Both the position numbers and the translations under genes were made by a program. 64,000 nt of DNA, taken from positions 992,001 through 1,056,000 of the forward strand of contig CP110630.1 in assembly GCA_026210745.1 (NCBI GenBank). The letters run 5' to 3'. Source of the DNA: Exobasidium rhododendri. Taxonomy: Eukaryota > Basidiomycota > Exobasidiomycetes > Exobasidiales > Exobasidiaceae. A model generated the notes under the pieces. It was not told where the DNA came from, searched no databases, and worked only from the letters and a program-made list of their open reading frames with translations. Shown here one piece after another: positions 1-10,180 of the stretch (the first letter of the stretch is position 1; the number at the start of each line of letters is the position of its first letter).

Positions 1-128
1 CGATCTTCCAGATCAACAAAGACCTGTGGATGAGCATAGTAATGACCCTCTTTGCGCTGTTGAACAGCTGCTCTGTAATCTCTATCCCACTTTGCCTTCA
101 TACACTGTCTTTTTGTTCTAAAAGGCAT
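1..128 (-). CDS. 5' end of an unidentified protein gene (partial)
   Basis: A minus-strand reading frame starts with ATG at 128 and stays open to the window edge, giving about 42 codons. The peptide begins MPFRTKRQCMKAKW and is rich in basic and aromatic residues. I recognise no domain. It lies just outside the repeat-rich patch at 200-535, so an origin from a mobile element is possible but not shown. It would be divergent from the carbonic anhydrase gene, which fits the strand alternation of the rest of the window. It could also be a chance reading frame, because only 128 bases are visible. Confidence 0.3.
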   Translation of the reverse strand, partial: MPFRTKRQCMKAKWDRDYRAAVQQRKEGHYYAHPQVFVDLED

Positions 129-251
129 AGTATTACAGTATACCAATGCCAGGGTGGTGGTGTTGGTAGATGAGGTCTTCCGTAGGGGGAAAAGCCCAAT
201 CTAAAAAAGGGGTTCAACGCGCGCACAACCAGTCAAAAAATAAAAATTTGC

Positions 252-313
252 AAAATCACGAAGATCTTTGTGATTTTGGAAGTCACGAGAACACGAGAAT
301 CTTCGTGATTTCA
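252..313. repeat. Palindromic AT-rich patch
   Basis: Bases 252-277 form a 26-base near-perfect palindrome centred on AAGATCTT, with one mismatched pair. Bases 299-310 repeat one arm in inverted orientation (ATCTTCGTGATT against AATCACGAAGAT at 254-265). The arrangement can fold into alternative hairpins. It is followed at once by the 100-base tandem duplication, so both may be parts of one decayed or unannotated element. Confidence 0.6.
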
Positions 314-330
314 AAGTCTAAATCCAGGGC

Positions 331-530
331 CAAAATCGAGAAACATTGACGCGCGCGCGCCAGTCAAAACGAAAAGTCAAACGATGGGAAATATATTCTA
401 CTTTCCTTGCTTCAGTTTGAAAAATAGCAGCAAAATCGAGAAACATTGACGCGCGCGCGCCAGTCAAAACGAAAAGTCAAACGATGGGAAATATATTCTA
501 CTTTCCTTGCTTCAGTTTGAAAAATAGCAG
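331..530. repeat. Perfect tandem duplication, 2 x 100 bases
   Basis: Bases 331-430 and 431-530 are identical, and a third copy begins for about five bases at 531. Each unit contains a CG-alternating stretch (GACGCGCGCGCGCC) followed by AT-rich sequence. A related GCGCGC...CAGTCAAAA segment sits upstream near 219-240. Identity of the copies implies a recent duplication or an assembly artefact. Confidence 0.9.
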
Positions 531-900
531 CAAAACGTGCGAAAAAGAGGGCAGGGCTTAGGTAAGCCAGCTTTCTCCCGCGTCTCACAGGTACACGCTA
601 GGCATGATAGATGACAATTTCCTCCATCGATGTTGGCGAGATTCTAATTGACGTTATTTCAATCTTTGCTCTTGCTCCTTTGGCGGATTAGGAGCAAGAT
701 AGGGATGCTCGCTTTGATAGTATCTTTCCTAAGAAGATTAAATGAAATCTCGAGATTTCGTATCGCTTATCGATTCGGCCGTCCTATTGACGCCCTATCA
801 CTCGTCATCGTACGACCCAGCGCTCAAAGGCTTTCCTGTGCGCTCTCTCTCCTTCTCTGCCCGCCTAAGGTCTGCTTCTCTGTTTTGCTTCGCTGCATGT

Positions 901-1856
901 ATGCTCGCTGGTAGTCAAGGATTCAGACGTCTATCTGCCACATTCCACACTGCATCGAGTTCACTTCACCTCGCTAGGACGAGCATCATTCCTTATCGCC
1001 CCGTCGTACTCTCTTCCAGGAACATCACCTTCACAATGCCTACTCGTGGACTCAAGCCAGCCGAATTATTGGCAAGGAACGTGGAATGGTGCGAAGACAA
1101 GAGTGCTACCGATGCTGAATTATTGAAACAAAACGCTCTTGGTCAAAATCCTTCAATTCTCTGGATTGGATGCTCCGACTCTAGAGTGCCGGAGAGTGTG
1201 GTAGCAAAGTGTAATCCTGGTGACATCTTCACCCACCGAAACATTGCCGGTCAATTCTCCGAGACAGACGATAGTGCCATGAGTGTACTAACGTACGCTG
1301 TCGAAGCATTGGGAGTTGAGTATAGTGAGCATTTTTCGAGGAAAGGATAGGGCACAGATGATCAGTACGTTACTGATGCTTTCTACCCTTCGCAGTTGTC
1401 ATTGTCGGGCATACCTCTTGCGGAGGTGTTTTGGCATCGCTGGCGAGCGCAAAAGACGTCTCTACGCCCTTGCCAAGCCCGGAATTAGAACGCTTTTTGA
1501 AGCCATTGGTCGATTTGTGTACCTCCGTTCGAAAGGAGTTGGGGATAAAGGAAGGTGAGGAGCCATCCGCAGAATTGCAAGCTACTCTTCTCCGAAAGGC
1601 CACCGAAGCCAATGTCCAAGCTCAGGTGGAAAAGGTGGTCGCCAGCAAGATTGTCCAATCTAACTGGGCTGGCAAGAATCTTTCCTTTCCCGGGAAGCCA
1701 AAACACAAAGTGAAAGTGCATGGGTAAGCGTCTGAGAATACAAAGACCACCAGAGGAAAGGCTAGGGCTGACAGACTCTATCTACACAGGTGGCTGCACG
1801 ACATCTCTGCTGGCAAGCTGATCGATCTCAACGTCGCTCGAACCCCACCTGAATGA
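901..1856 (+). CDS. NCE103: Beta-class carbonic anhydrase
   Basis: This enzyme interconverts CO2 and bicarbonate, supplying bicarbonate to carboxylases and to CO2 sensing. Exons are 901-1324, 1396-1723 and 1790-1856. The beta-class zinc site is clear: the Cys-Ser-Asp-Ser-Arg motif lies before intron 1 and His-Thr-Ser-Cys-Gly-Gly just after it. The C-terminal half matches the family without gaps. Start choice is uncertain. ATG at 901 gives a 272-residue protein whose first 45 residues are rich in Arg, Ser and Ala and lack acids, like a mitochondrial presequence. ATG at 1036 gives a 227-residue form of usual cytosolic length, and ATG at 742 a longer one (325 residues). Two start sites could produce mitochondrial and cytosolic forms. 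It converges on the ornithine decarboxylase gene. Confidence 0.93.
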
Positions 1857-2016
1857 AGCGAGCAATCGTGTCTCCAAGCCAACGTCTGGGTGAAGAGATG
1901 TATTGAGTATTGGTGGATAATTCTGCAGTAGGTTGGCAAATATATAGAATACATCGTCTTGGGAAGCAAAGAGAAATTATAAATGAAGAGTGAACTGTGT
2001 GTGTGTGTGCTCGACG

Positions 2017-3498
2017 CTACGATTCTTGTTCGAGCAGCTTGCATACCATTTCTCCTTCAACGCCATTACCAACAGTGTAGCGAACCTCGCTCTTTCGTAG
2101 ACCGTTGAAGCCAGAAGCGGCGCAGATAGTATAGGCGCCCATATCTTCATACACAAGCCAATCTGAGACTTGCAATCCTTTGGGCAGTCTGACCAAGTCA
2201 CGAACGCAATCTATCGAATCACAGGTAGGTCCCCACACGCTGCAAGGTTGAAGTTCTTCTTTATCCTGATCACCAACGACGCCAGGAGGTGCTAAGTCTG
2301 GTCGATAGCAAAAGTTTTGACCGAGAGTGAGGACCTTTGGCTGAACCGACTGGTGATCAAACATGATGCAATTGAATGCACCGTACACGCCGTCATTCTG
2401 ATAATACATGACTTGCGGTTTTTCATTGGCTTCTTCTTCCCTTTCCTTTTGCGTCTCAGAGGTAGCAGAGTCTCTTCTCCCATCCCTCCTGGCTATGATG
2501 TTGGCCGCCAAAACAAACGCCTTTTGAACATAATATCGACCCGGTTCACCGATAATGCGCAGTCCCCCCGGTGGACAGCTAGATCCCCCGGGAGCAAATT
2601 CATCATCTGGAAAGTAATCATCAATTGCTTGGCGAAGAACTTTTGCAATCGTTCCAAAATTGTCGTGAGCGTATCCTCCTCCTACATCGAGCAAGTCAAA
2701 GCTGAAATTGTACTCCTTTGCCAGGTCAAATATTCCCCTGGCTCGTTGAATCGCATCTCGAAAGCTTTCAGGATCATAGCATCCACTTCCGACGTGGAAA
2801 CTGACCCCCACCACGTCTAGTTCCAACTCCTGTGCCCTTTCGAGAAGTTGTGGTATCATTTTGATGGGTGCGCCGAATTTCAGACCCAATTGACACACGC
2901 TCTTGCTATCGTCGGTCAAGATTCGAACAACCAATTTCGCCTGAGGATGAAAGCGTTTGATCTTGTCCAATTCGTCCAAGTTGTCAAAGGTAGTCAAAGA
3001 GACTCCCTGCAGTGCGGCGTTGCGAACGAATGAGGCAGCTTTGCAAGGATTTGCATATATGATTCGGTCCGGTGAGATTCCCAGATCCAAGACCGAACCT
3101 ATTTCTCCATTGGAAGCGCAATCGAAACCGCAACCCAATGCAGCTAGCAGTTGTAATACGTAAGGATCGGGATTGCATTTGACAGCGTAGAAGGGTATAA
3201 TTCGAGGTAGTTCCCTCATCCATCGAAGGTGTTGTCGGTACACTTCGGATAAGTCAGCCACGAAGAAAGCATTTTCGCCGTCAGCAGCGCATTCGTCCAC
3301 GTCGATACCTCTCAGGATGCTCTGGAATTGCTGTAAGCTGGATCCATAGTATATAGGTTCAACGCCACCAAGCGGAATAAAACTTTTCTCTTGCTCCTTC
3401 TCGAGTGATAAGACCGAGACCGAGTCCGAATCCTTGCAGCTCAAAGTAGGCGAAGAAGGTGCGGTAAGAGGTGTGGAATGAGTGGAAAATCTGTCCAT
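2017..3498 (-). CDS. SPE1: Ornithine decarboxylase
   Basis: This PLP enzyme converts ornithine to putrescine, the entry step of polyamine synthesis, and acts as a cytosolic dimer. The single exon encodes 493 residues. The PLP lysine sits in FYAVKCNPDP (about Lys107). The glycine-rich phosphate site LDVGGGY, the GEPGRYYV motif and the active-site cysteine in GPTCDSIDC are all present. The N-terminal 45 residues are Ser/Thr-rich and unlike the core, as is common in fungal forms. The start at 3498 is the first in-frame ATG of the block. The 5' leader may carry an intron ending near 3541. The enzyme is usually controlled by polyamines and antizyme, but no such element can be read here. Confidence 0.96.
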   Translation of the reverse strand: MDRFSTHSTPLTAPSSPTLSCKDSDSVSVLSLEKEQEKSFIPLGGVEPIYYGSSLQQFQSILRGIDVDECAADGENAFFVADLSEVYRQHLRWMRELPRIIPFYAVKCNPDPYVLQLLAALGCGFDCASNGEIGSVLDLGISPDRIIYANPCKAASFVRNAALQGVSLTTFDNLDELDKIKRFHPQAKLVVRILTDDSKSVCQLGLKFGAPIKMIPQLLERAQELELDVVGVSFHVGSGCYDPESFRDAIQRARGIFDLAKEYNFSFDLLDVGGGYAHDNFGTIAKVLRQAIDDYFPDDEFAPGGSSCPPGGLRIIGEPGRYYVQKAFVLAANIIARRDGRRDSATSETQKEREEEANEKPQVMYYQNDGVYGAFNCIMFDHQSVQPKVLTLGQNFCYRPDLAPPGVVGDQDKEELQPCSVWGPTCDSIDCVRDLVRLPKGLQVSDWLVYEDMGAYTICAASGFNGLRKSEVRYTVGNGVEGEMVCKLLEQES

Positions 3499-4928
3499 CG
3501 ACGTTATTGTAAAGAGGCTAGAAGATTCCAGCGAATGATCTGAGAAGAGGCAAGATCGGTGAGTGTCTAGCTCTTTACCATGAAAATTTCTTTACAAAGA
3601 AGCTCATGTTGGGCATAGTAGAATAGCCCACACGTTCACCTCTGTGATGGTTTCACACCTTTGCACTCACTGATCTACTTTATTGAAAGAAGTCTATGTG
3701 CGACTAGATGAAATGCTTGATTCGCCAGGAAGGGTCGCCAGCGATGTAGGAATGCCAACGCAAGGCGGCCTGAGTGTATTTGATAGAAAATTAGAAGGGA
3801 TGAATTTGCCTCGAGTAGTGCTTGTATGGCTCTTAGCCAGGTCTGACGCGATATAAGAGAGATAAGTCAGTGTCTGAGCTCATGGTACGGTGAGTCGAGT
3901 CCTCGAGATTTTCCTTCTCTACGATGTCTCGCACCCGACGAGGAAAGTTTCGTCCCTGCAGTACAGTGTAGTGGACTCACCTGGAGTCTATCGTCAGAAA
4001 AGCCCTTGCGGCCGCTTGGAGTCGGAGGTCGATGACTTGACGAGGAATTGTGGGCAGGAGAATGAAAGCGCTAAGTCGTCAGACTGTTCGACGTATAGTG
4101 TATGAGGAATAAGGCCGACAAGAAAAGATTCTTGAAAGGCTTAAGCTTGTGTCTTGCGATGCGATGGTAGGGGGATCGATGAGGACGTACTAATTCTCTC
4201 TAATTCACTGGAATTCAAATTCACTTTCACTTCTCACCAATAACCAACCCCCCCTCCTTTCGAATTCTACTGACGTAGCCGTTCTGGCCAGGAAATCCGA
4301 CCACGGTGCCAACTTGATCGAAGTCCGCCGCGATCGAGGCCACGCGCGTGTAAGTAATCAAATCCAGGAAATTAGATATCACCGTCGCCTTGAAATACCT
4401 ACTTACGGATCTGGCCGAGTGAGCGTATACATACAAACGAGGAGAGAAGGGGTCCGTTCCAAAGATTGATGTGTACATAGAATAATAATCTTGTCAGTCT
4501 ATATGGCAACAAGTGGATGGGCACAGGGGCGAAAATGGGAGAGACAATTTATGGACGCCTTTCTTGCTTCAGAAAGGTGTACAACAAAGCTAGGGTCACC
4601 AACAGTCAAGTAGAATTGTTGATTACTATTACACGAACGGACAGAAATGCTGAAAGAGACAGAGTCCAGAGTCAACCTCAATAATGCAAGCCACGCGAGG
4701 TACACTTTATGCCTGCGGCGGCAGTTGATTGCTCACGTGTTGTAGGATTGGCCGACTGTGCGCGAGGGCCATATATTCCCACAGGGCACTTCACTATTAG
4801 TCTTTTGCTCCATCACATTACTATCTAACCAACACCCGAAAGGTGAGTAGTTGTGAGAAGTGCCATCGGTGTGTGCCAATGCAGACGAGCTGACAAGAAT
4901 CCGTTTCTCTCTTCTTAGGACTGTCAGT
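3499..4928. other. Intergenic region between ODC and eL41 genes
   Basis: This divergent spacer of about 1.4 kb is long for the window. It should contain both promoters and the ODC leader. A minus-strand frame at 4227-4478 starts with ATG at 4478 and carries a good donor (GTAAGTAGG) after about 24 codons, but I could not build a convincing second exon or recognise the peptide. A TATA-like CATATATT at 4770-4777 and a likely leader intron (4843-4918) belong to the eL41 gene. Nothing else is supported. Confidence 0.5.
4770..4777 (+). promoter_or_regulatory. TATA-like element upstream of eL41
   Basis: CATATATT lies about 70 bases before the probable first exon of the eL41 transcript and 160 bases before its start codon. 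Position and sequence fit a TATA box, but the motif is short and could be chance. Confidence 0.35.
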
Positions 4929-5084
4929 ATGCGAGCAAAGTGGAGAAAGAAGAGTAAGTAATCCTGCGCCATGGGTTTGGATGCGCAACTCTTTTTGACA
5001 CTTCGTCTATTCTTCTGATCGCCGTCACCAGGAATGCGCAGGCTTCGTAGAAAGAGAAGAGCAATGAGACAACGTTCCAAGTGA
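4929..5084 (+). CDS. RPL41: 60S ribosomal protein eL41 (25 residues)
   Basis: eL41 is the smallest ribosomal protein and lies at the bridge between the two subunits. Exons 4929-4953 and 5032-5084 join to 25 codons plus stop. The product begins MRAKWRKKR and ends RQRSK. It is almost entirely Arg, Lys and Met, exactly as in other eukaryotes. The coding intron (4954-5031, GTAAGT...CCAG) splits codon 9. A second intron (GTGAGT at 4843 to TAG at 4918) probably lies in the 5' leader. The gene is too short for ordinary ORF calling, so automated annotation could easily miss it. The next gene downstream, the JmjC gene, is on the same strand, the only tandem pair in the window. Confidence 0.95.
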
Positions 5085-5666
5085 TTGAAATCGCAGTGTC
5101 CTTCCGATGCTGATGGGACTTACATGTAATCAAAATGGAGTCTCGCCGATGAATCCCAGAAACAACGTTTGCTCGAGTGCAGGTAAGGACATTGGTCATT
5201 CTTACAGTGTGGTAATAAGGACCGGAGCACTAATCATGGTAGATTTTCCAACATAGCTCCCCGGTCGCTCCTTCTTCCAACAAAACGAATCCACACCAGT
5301 AATCCACCAATATAGTCACAATGGTTTCGAGACGAGAGCAGGAATGATTCAATTTGTCCAGGATTCGTTCTTCTGTCGAATTATACGTTGGCATTGTCGT
5401 AGCCTTTTCTGTACACCTGAACCTCTCTTTCAATTGAATTCCTTTGATTATCGTTCTGGCACGATGCTACGCCCTAGCTTGCTCCTCGTTAACATCTAGA
5501 GGCCGGTGGTGCGTCTACCGGTAGCGACGGGGAGAGCCTGGAACTTGACTGGTGTGGCATTCTAGATCACGTGCGTGGAGGAGCAGAATTTGGGAATCGT
5601 TCGGTGATTAAAGAACTCGAACTGTAAAGTGCCGCCGCGCTCGCACACTCTCTCCAACACCAAAGA
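5085..5666. other. Spacer between eL41 and JmjC genes
   Basis: The first part should be the eL41 3' untranslated region and the last part the JmjC promoter. On the minus strand it contains a 54-codon frame (5230-5394), listed separately. Nothing else is supported. Confidence 0.5.
5230..5394 (-). CDS. Possible small protein, unidentified
   Basis: An ATG at 5394 opens a 54-residue minus-strand frame starting MPTYNSTEERILDKLN. The first 30 residues could form an amphipathic helix with Leu/Ile spacing like small coiled-coil subunits, and the tail is hydrophobic with two Cys. I recognise no family. Its main support is position: a minus-strand gene here would repair the only break in the strand alternation of the region. 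The true 3' end could lie in another exon toward 5100. It may equally be a chance frame. Confidence 0.2.
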   Translation of the reverse strand: MPTYNSTEERILDKLNHSCSRLETIVTILVDYWCGFVLLEEGATGELCWKIYHD

Positions 5667-7543
5667 ATGCCTGTAAGAGCGAGGCAAGAAGAAGCGGCCT
5701 GTCCAGTGCGCAAAAGGAGAAAGAGCAATGACAATCCTCAACGACAACTGACCAGATGTTATCCAATCGGTATTGGCATAAAGCCAATCGGGAACGCCCT
5801 GTTCTCCACCAAATCGATACGTCACACCTCACTTGGGAACCTTTCCTTCTTCTCTGATGAAGATCTTCTCTTTATTTTCTCCCTCCTAGAGGCAGAGGAC
5901 TTGTCAAGACTGGAACGTGCCAGCCATGCCTGCAGAGCATTTGCGTTGCACGAACAACACTGGAGGGACGCTGTGATTAGAAAGACGGGAGGGAAGTTGC
6001 ATTGCTGGAGTGGGAGCTGGAAAGATACTTATGTTGATCACGTCGAACGCACTCGTGCCTCGGTCACCTCGCTTAGGCGAGAAAAGGCAACAATTAGAGT
6101 CAGTGGGTTGTTCTCCGATGTTCTTTTCATGCCTTCGCAACTAGCATCCTCTCCTCTGGCAATTTATACACCCCATCCCGTCGCCTCGAAGAGAAATGCT
6201 CGATGCTTTGAGAGAGTGAACGGATGCCATTTGAGCGGGGACACCTTTATGGAAGAGTATGCGATGCCAGGAAAGCCATGCCTCGTTGTAGAAGACCAAG
6301 AACAGACAAGCTTGCCTTCATGGTCATTGACCGATCTAGAAGCGCTGTACACAACGAGACGAATTCGTTCGGAAGCTCTTACGATGAGCATGTCTTGCTA
6401 CGCTGCATACGCTAGAAGTTGTCAAGACTCACAAACTTGGATTCCCGACGAATCACCTTTCTATCTGTTCGATCCGACCCTGGCAAAGACTATGCAGAAA
6501 GATGGCACCTTTGTGGTCCCGCCTTATGTGAGAGAAAGGAATAGTAACAACCACAGCGTCATGCGTAAAGATTGGGATCTGTTCTCACTGCTTAAAGAGC
6601 AGAGACCTGATCATGCATGGGTCATTGCAGGCCCCAGTCGGAGTGGAAGCGGGGTGAGTAGATGTACAGTCGTGTAGTGCGACAAGTGCGAGAGAGATCG
6701 TTGACATGATGTGTGACCTGCTTCGCAGTGGCACGTTGATCCAAACGGTACTTCTGCATATAACACCGTTCTCAGTGGCCGAAAGCTTTGGATGCTTTTA
6801 CCACCAACTATCACTCCACCAGGCGTCTTTATCAGTGCAGATGGGAGCAGTGTCACTGCTCCGTTGAGTATCATCGAGTGGCTCTTACACTTCTTTGACG
6901 AGTGTGTTCGTTTGCACGGTCATCATGGCGATGACACCTTGATTTTAGATATCTGCTCGAAAGGCGAAACTGTCTTCATACCAGCGGGTTGGAGACATCT
7001 GGTCATCAATCTCGATGGTAAGCACTTTTTGCAAGGTTTCTTGGCATTCCCACAGAAAGACTTACGGGCTGTTCTATCGTCACAGAGTCAGTCGCATTTA
7101 CTCAGAACTTCTGCAGCTCAGCCGAATTACCTGCTGTTCTTGACTTTCTGAAGAATAGGCCCGAACAGATTTCCGGTTTCCGGCTGGGGAAAGGCGGTAA
7201 AGTCGAGAGTAGAGGAGATGATGAGGAAGGCTCTGATCCCGAATTAGACGACTTGCCGCACGATGGAATAGAACAAAAGCGAGCGCTGTTTGACTTGTTT
7301 ATCGAGAGACTAGGTCGATTTGACTCTACTCTTTTGCAAAAGGGCTTGCAAGGTATGGTTTCTTTAGAAGAGAGGGAAGAGCGAAAGAGGGAGCAAGTCG
7401 CAGACGCTGCGACATTAACGAAAGTCCGCAACAAAAGAAACGAGGCCCAAACGAATCATTCGTTGTGGTGGGACACCCTCAAACAAGAGAGGGAAGAGTC
7501 AACTTTCGGATTTGTCTTTGATCTTGTGGACGGCGACGAGTGA
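5667..7543 (+). CDS. F-box and JmjC domain protein
   Basis: This is a predicted 2-oxoglutarate/Fe(II) oxygenase of the JMJD6-like class with an N-terminal F-box, so it may be both a histone or protein demethylase/hydroxylase and an SCF adaptor. Exons 5667-6653, 6729-7017 and 7086-7543 give 577 residues. An F-box-like segment follows residue 50 (LSFFSDEDLLFIFSLL). The JmjC core carries the iron ligands: His331 and Asp333 in WHVDPNG at the start of exon 2, and His419 in AGWRHLVINL. A 2-oxoglutarate-binding Lys lies in GRKLWMLLPP. All catalytic residues appear intact. The last 110 residues are charged and likely coiled. The substrate is unknown. It converges on IPI1 with a 129-base gap. Confidence 0.88.
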
Positions 7544-7672
7544 GAGGGAGACTGACGAAGGGGAGGTAATGAGTCCGTAGTAGAGTACAGAAGCATCTCA
7601 TTGTGTATTTTTACTATTACAATTATTGACGTCGGATGAAAAGTAACATGATAGAGTACAACGGAATATGCC

Positions 7673-10180
7673 TCATGGTTCTATGATGGGAAGAGTAACG
7701 GCCCCCACAGCATTCGCAGCCCTTTGCAAGATTGGATCGGTCGACTGAAGCGTAAACAGCAATCCTCTTGCAGTTCTCTGGACCGAACCCGGTAAGCGAG
7801 AGTAAGGACCTGAAATGACTCCCTTTGTGGGGTGACGTATCTGAAAGAAAGGAGTGAGGGGTCGAGAGAGTGTCTCGAGCTCCTGATCGATTGGCAGCGA
7901 AAGAAATTGGAGGGGAAGAAGGTTTGTCATGGGCTTTGTTGAAGACATTGTCCTGGAAGACTCACCTTCTCGTTGATGATGAGACCGTCTGTTTGACATG
8001 CGACGAGACGCAAGAGCTCCAGCGTCATGGCGCTAGCCGCTGCGTCGTTTGCATGAAGTTCCCACAGATAACGAGGCAGAGATTGAGTAAGCCAGCTCAC
8101 CAAAGGGGCTCGATGAGGGGATGCAGGACGAATGGTAAAGGAGCCGTGGTACGAGCGCTGCAGAGGTAGCTGTGGAAGTAAAGAAGAGTGCAGAAGGGAA
8201 GTGTGAGGGGATAAGAATGGAACAAGCAGGACACTTCCTCTATCTTGAAAGCCACTTACCAGCCAAAGTCGACCGAGGAATTCGGCACCAATTCGCTTGG
8301 TGGAATCATGCGCTTTGAGGGAGTTCCAATGCACCAAGAGAGCGTCGATAATATCTTTGCTCTCGCCGAGGCTCTTCTGATTCAACAAAAGCCAGATACT
8401 CGGCAGCAAGTCTACAAAGGTCTTCCCTCGCAGCAGAGGTTGCCTCATTCGATCCTGACGACCTTCTTCCAGTAGGAGCTTGACAATAAAGTCAAAGACA
8501 TTCCTCATCTGTATCGTCGTACTGCTGCTACGCTTCACTTCCTTTTTGCCTTTGCCTTGCGTCATGGCAAGGAGACCGACTAATTCGCAGTAGCAAAGAT
8601 TCAGCTCTATCAATTCGGGAATAGAACCTTGATCCCAATCGCCCCCAAACGGAAAGTAAGCAGCCATGTGAGAAAGCAGTCGGCGCAAGCAATCCACGGG
8701 TTCCGCTTCACTAGACGTTGCCCCTCTCCAGAGAGCCAAGGTTAATGTAGCAACCGTACATACAAGCTGAGCCGATGTCGAGAGGGACTTCTGTGATGAT
8801 GTTGATGACGATGCGGAGAAAGTCGAGGGTGAAAAGGCAGTGGGTGCAGCGTCGAAGAAGACAGAAAGGAGAAGCGGAGAGAGGATCTGGAACAGTTGCC
8901 GTCGACTGTCTCTGTTGATCTCCTTGCTTCGATTACTGACGGGCGTGTCCCCTAGTAATGTAGTGATACTCTCTAGTCCTTCAGCAATCTGCACGCAAGT
9001 CCAGCTCCTCCCCATGAATGCGTCCAAATCTGACATTGCAATGCAGGTCTCGTCCGCATCGAAACGATCTTCTGATTGGGGACACTCTGTGGTGGCCGAC
9101 GTTAAAGCAATTTTAAAGGCTGATAGTTCCGGCAGAGAAGAGAAGTAAGGGTCAAAGAACCACGTCGGGCACACAAGATAGTGGTCCGGAGGCGTCTGCG
9201 TACTATTGCCGTTGCCGTTGCCGTTGCCGCTACTGCTACCGCCACTGCTGTCTTCCCGATTGGCGTGGAAGAAAAAGGTACACATGCTTCGCAGGATTAG
9301 CATCCGAGCGCCAGAAGAGAGATCACTCGAGACAACAAAGGAAGATGTCGCCGAGATAGATGAAGTAGAGCTCGACGACAATCCCAAAAGAGACAGGTAA
9401 CATCGGAGAACTCGCTCGCCATGTTCTTGGTTTGCTTCTCCTGATGATGGCTGAGAAGAATCTGAAGACTTGTGCATCGAATGCTGCCAACCTATGGTGA
9501 CTTGAGGGCCCAACGCGATGTAAAGTAGATCGAGAATCCGAACAGCATCCAAACGAATATCTGGATATATGTGAGACAGCGCTGAAGTCGTGTAGAGAAG
9601 TAGCGTGGAAGAGTATGGCTGCAGAGCAGTCAGAGGGACGCTGGCCAAATAAAAGGAAAGGAATGTATGAAGTGAAGTCCGCACACCGGCATCCTCGTCC
9701 GACATCAATCGAGAGACATTTGGAATGACCAGTCCAAGGTGCCGAACTCCAAGGCCATCATGAAGCTTATAGATATCTTTCAGACCGACCAGTGCATCTT
9801 AGAGAGCAAGCTTTGCAGTCAGATGTATGTTCCAGGTTCAAGGAGCAGTAGTCGTGCGCGAAACTCACCTCTTCGAACGGAAGCACTGTAATGCCTGGTC
9901 TGACCTATCAGCTCCTCGACAGTCAAGTTACGCTTTGAGGTAGGTGCTGATGATCGATCCTTGGTGATACTTTGTTGTGTCAGTGCGATAGACCTCGCCT
10001 TGAAGGAAGTATTAGTAGCATTGCTCGCTGCAGGTTTCTTTCCCTTGCCAAGCTTTGTTTTTTGTTTCTGTGTACCGGGTTTGCGTTCAGCGACTTAGCT
10101 TTCTCTTACGTTCTCTGCGTACTCACATCAAAGTCCTTGACGAGACTGGAGCTGGACTTGCTCTTCTTCGCCTTTGGCAT
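7673..10180 (-). CDS. IPI1: Pre-60S maturation factor Ipi1 (TEX10 homologue)
   Basis: Ipi1 belongs to the Rix1/PELP1 complex, which works with the Rea1 ATPase on nucleoplasmic pre-60S particles and helps ITS2 processing. Exons, in transcript order, are 10127-10180, 9869-10067, 7966-9797 and 7673-7882 (764 residues). The start MPKAKKSKSSSSLV and the following KTKLGKGKKPAASNAT match the conserved N-terminus, then come helical repeats (LVGLKDIYKLH, IYPDIRLDAVRILDLL). A GNGNGNG tract near 9209-9230 comes from a hexanucleotide repeat and is likely polymorphic. The last intron (7883-7965) could instead end at the alternative acceptor TTTCTTTCAG. I preferred the site that keeps the conserved PLTPFF. 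It is divergent from the ABC1-like gene. Confidence 0.9.

Larger units (their letters stand above)
129..900. other. Intergenic region with palindrome and tandem duplication
   Basis: No convincing gene is seen here. The stretch holds an AT-rich palindromic patch (252-313), runs of alternating CG and two identical 100-base tandem copies (331-530). From about 660 to 900 the sequence is pyrimidine-rich and looks like promoter and 5' leader of the carbonic anhydrase gene. An in-frame upstream ATG at 742 could extend that protein. Confidence 0.6.
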
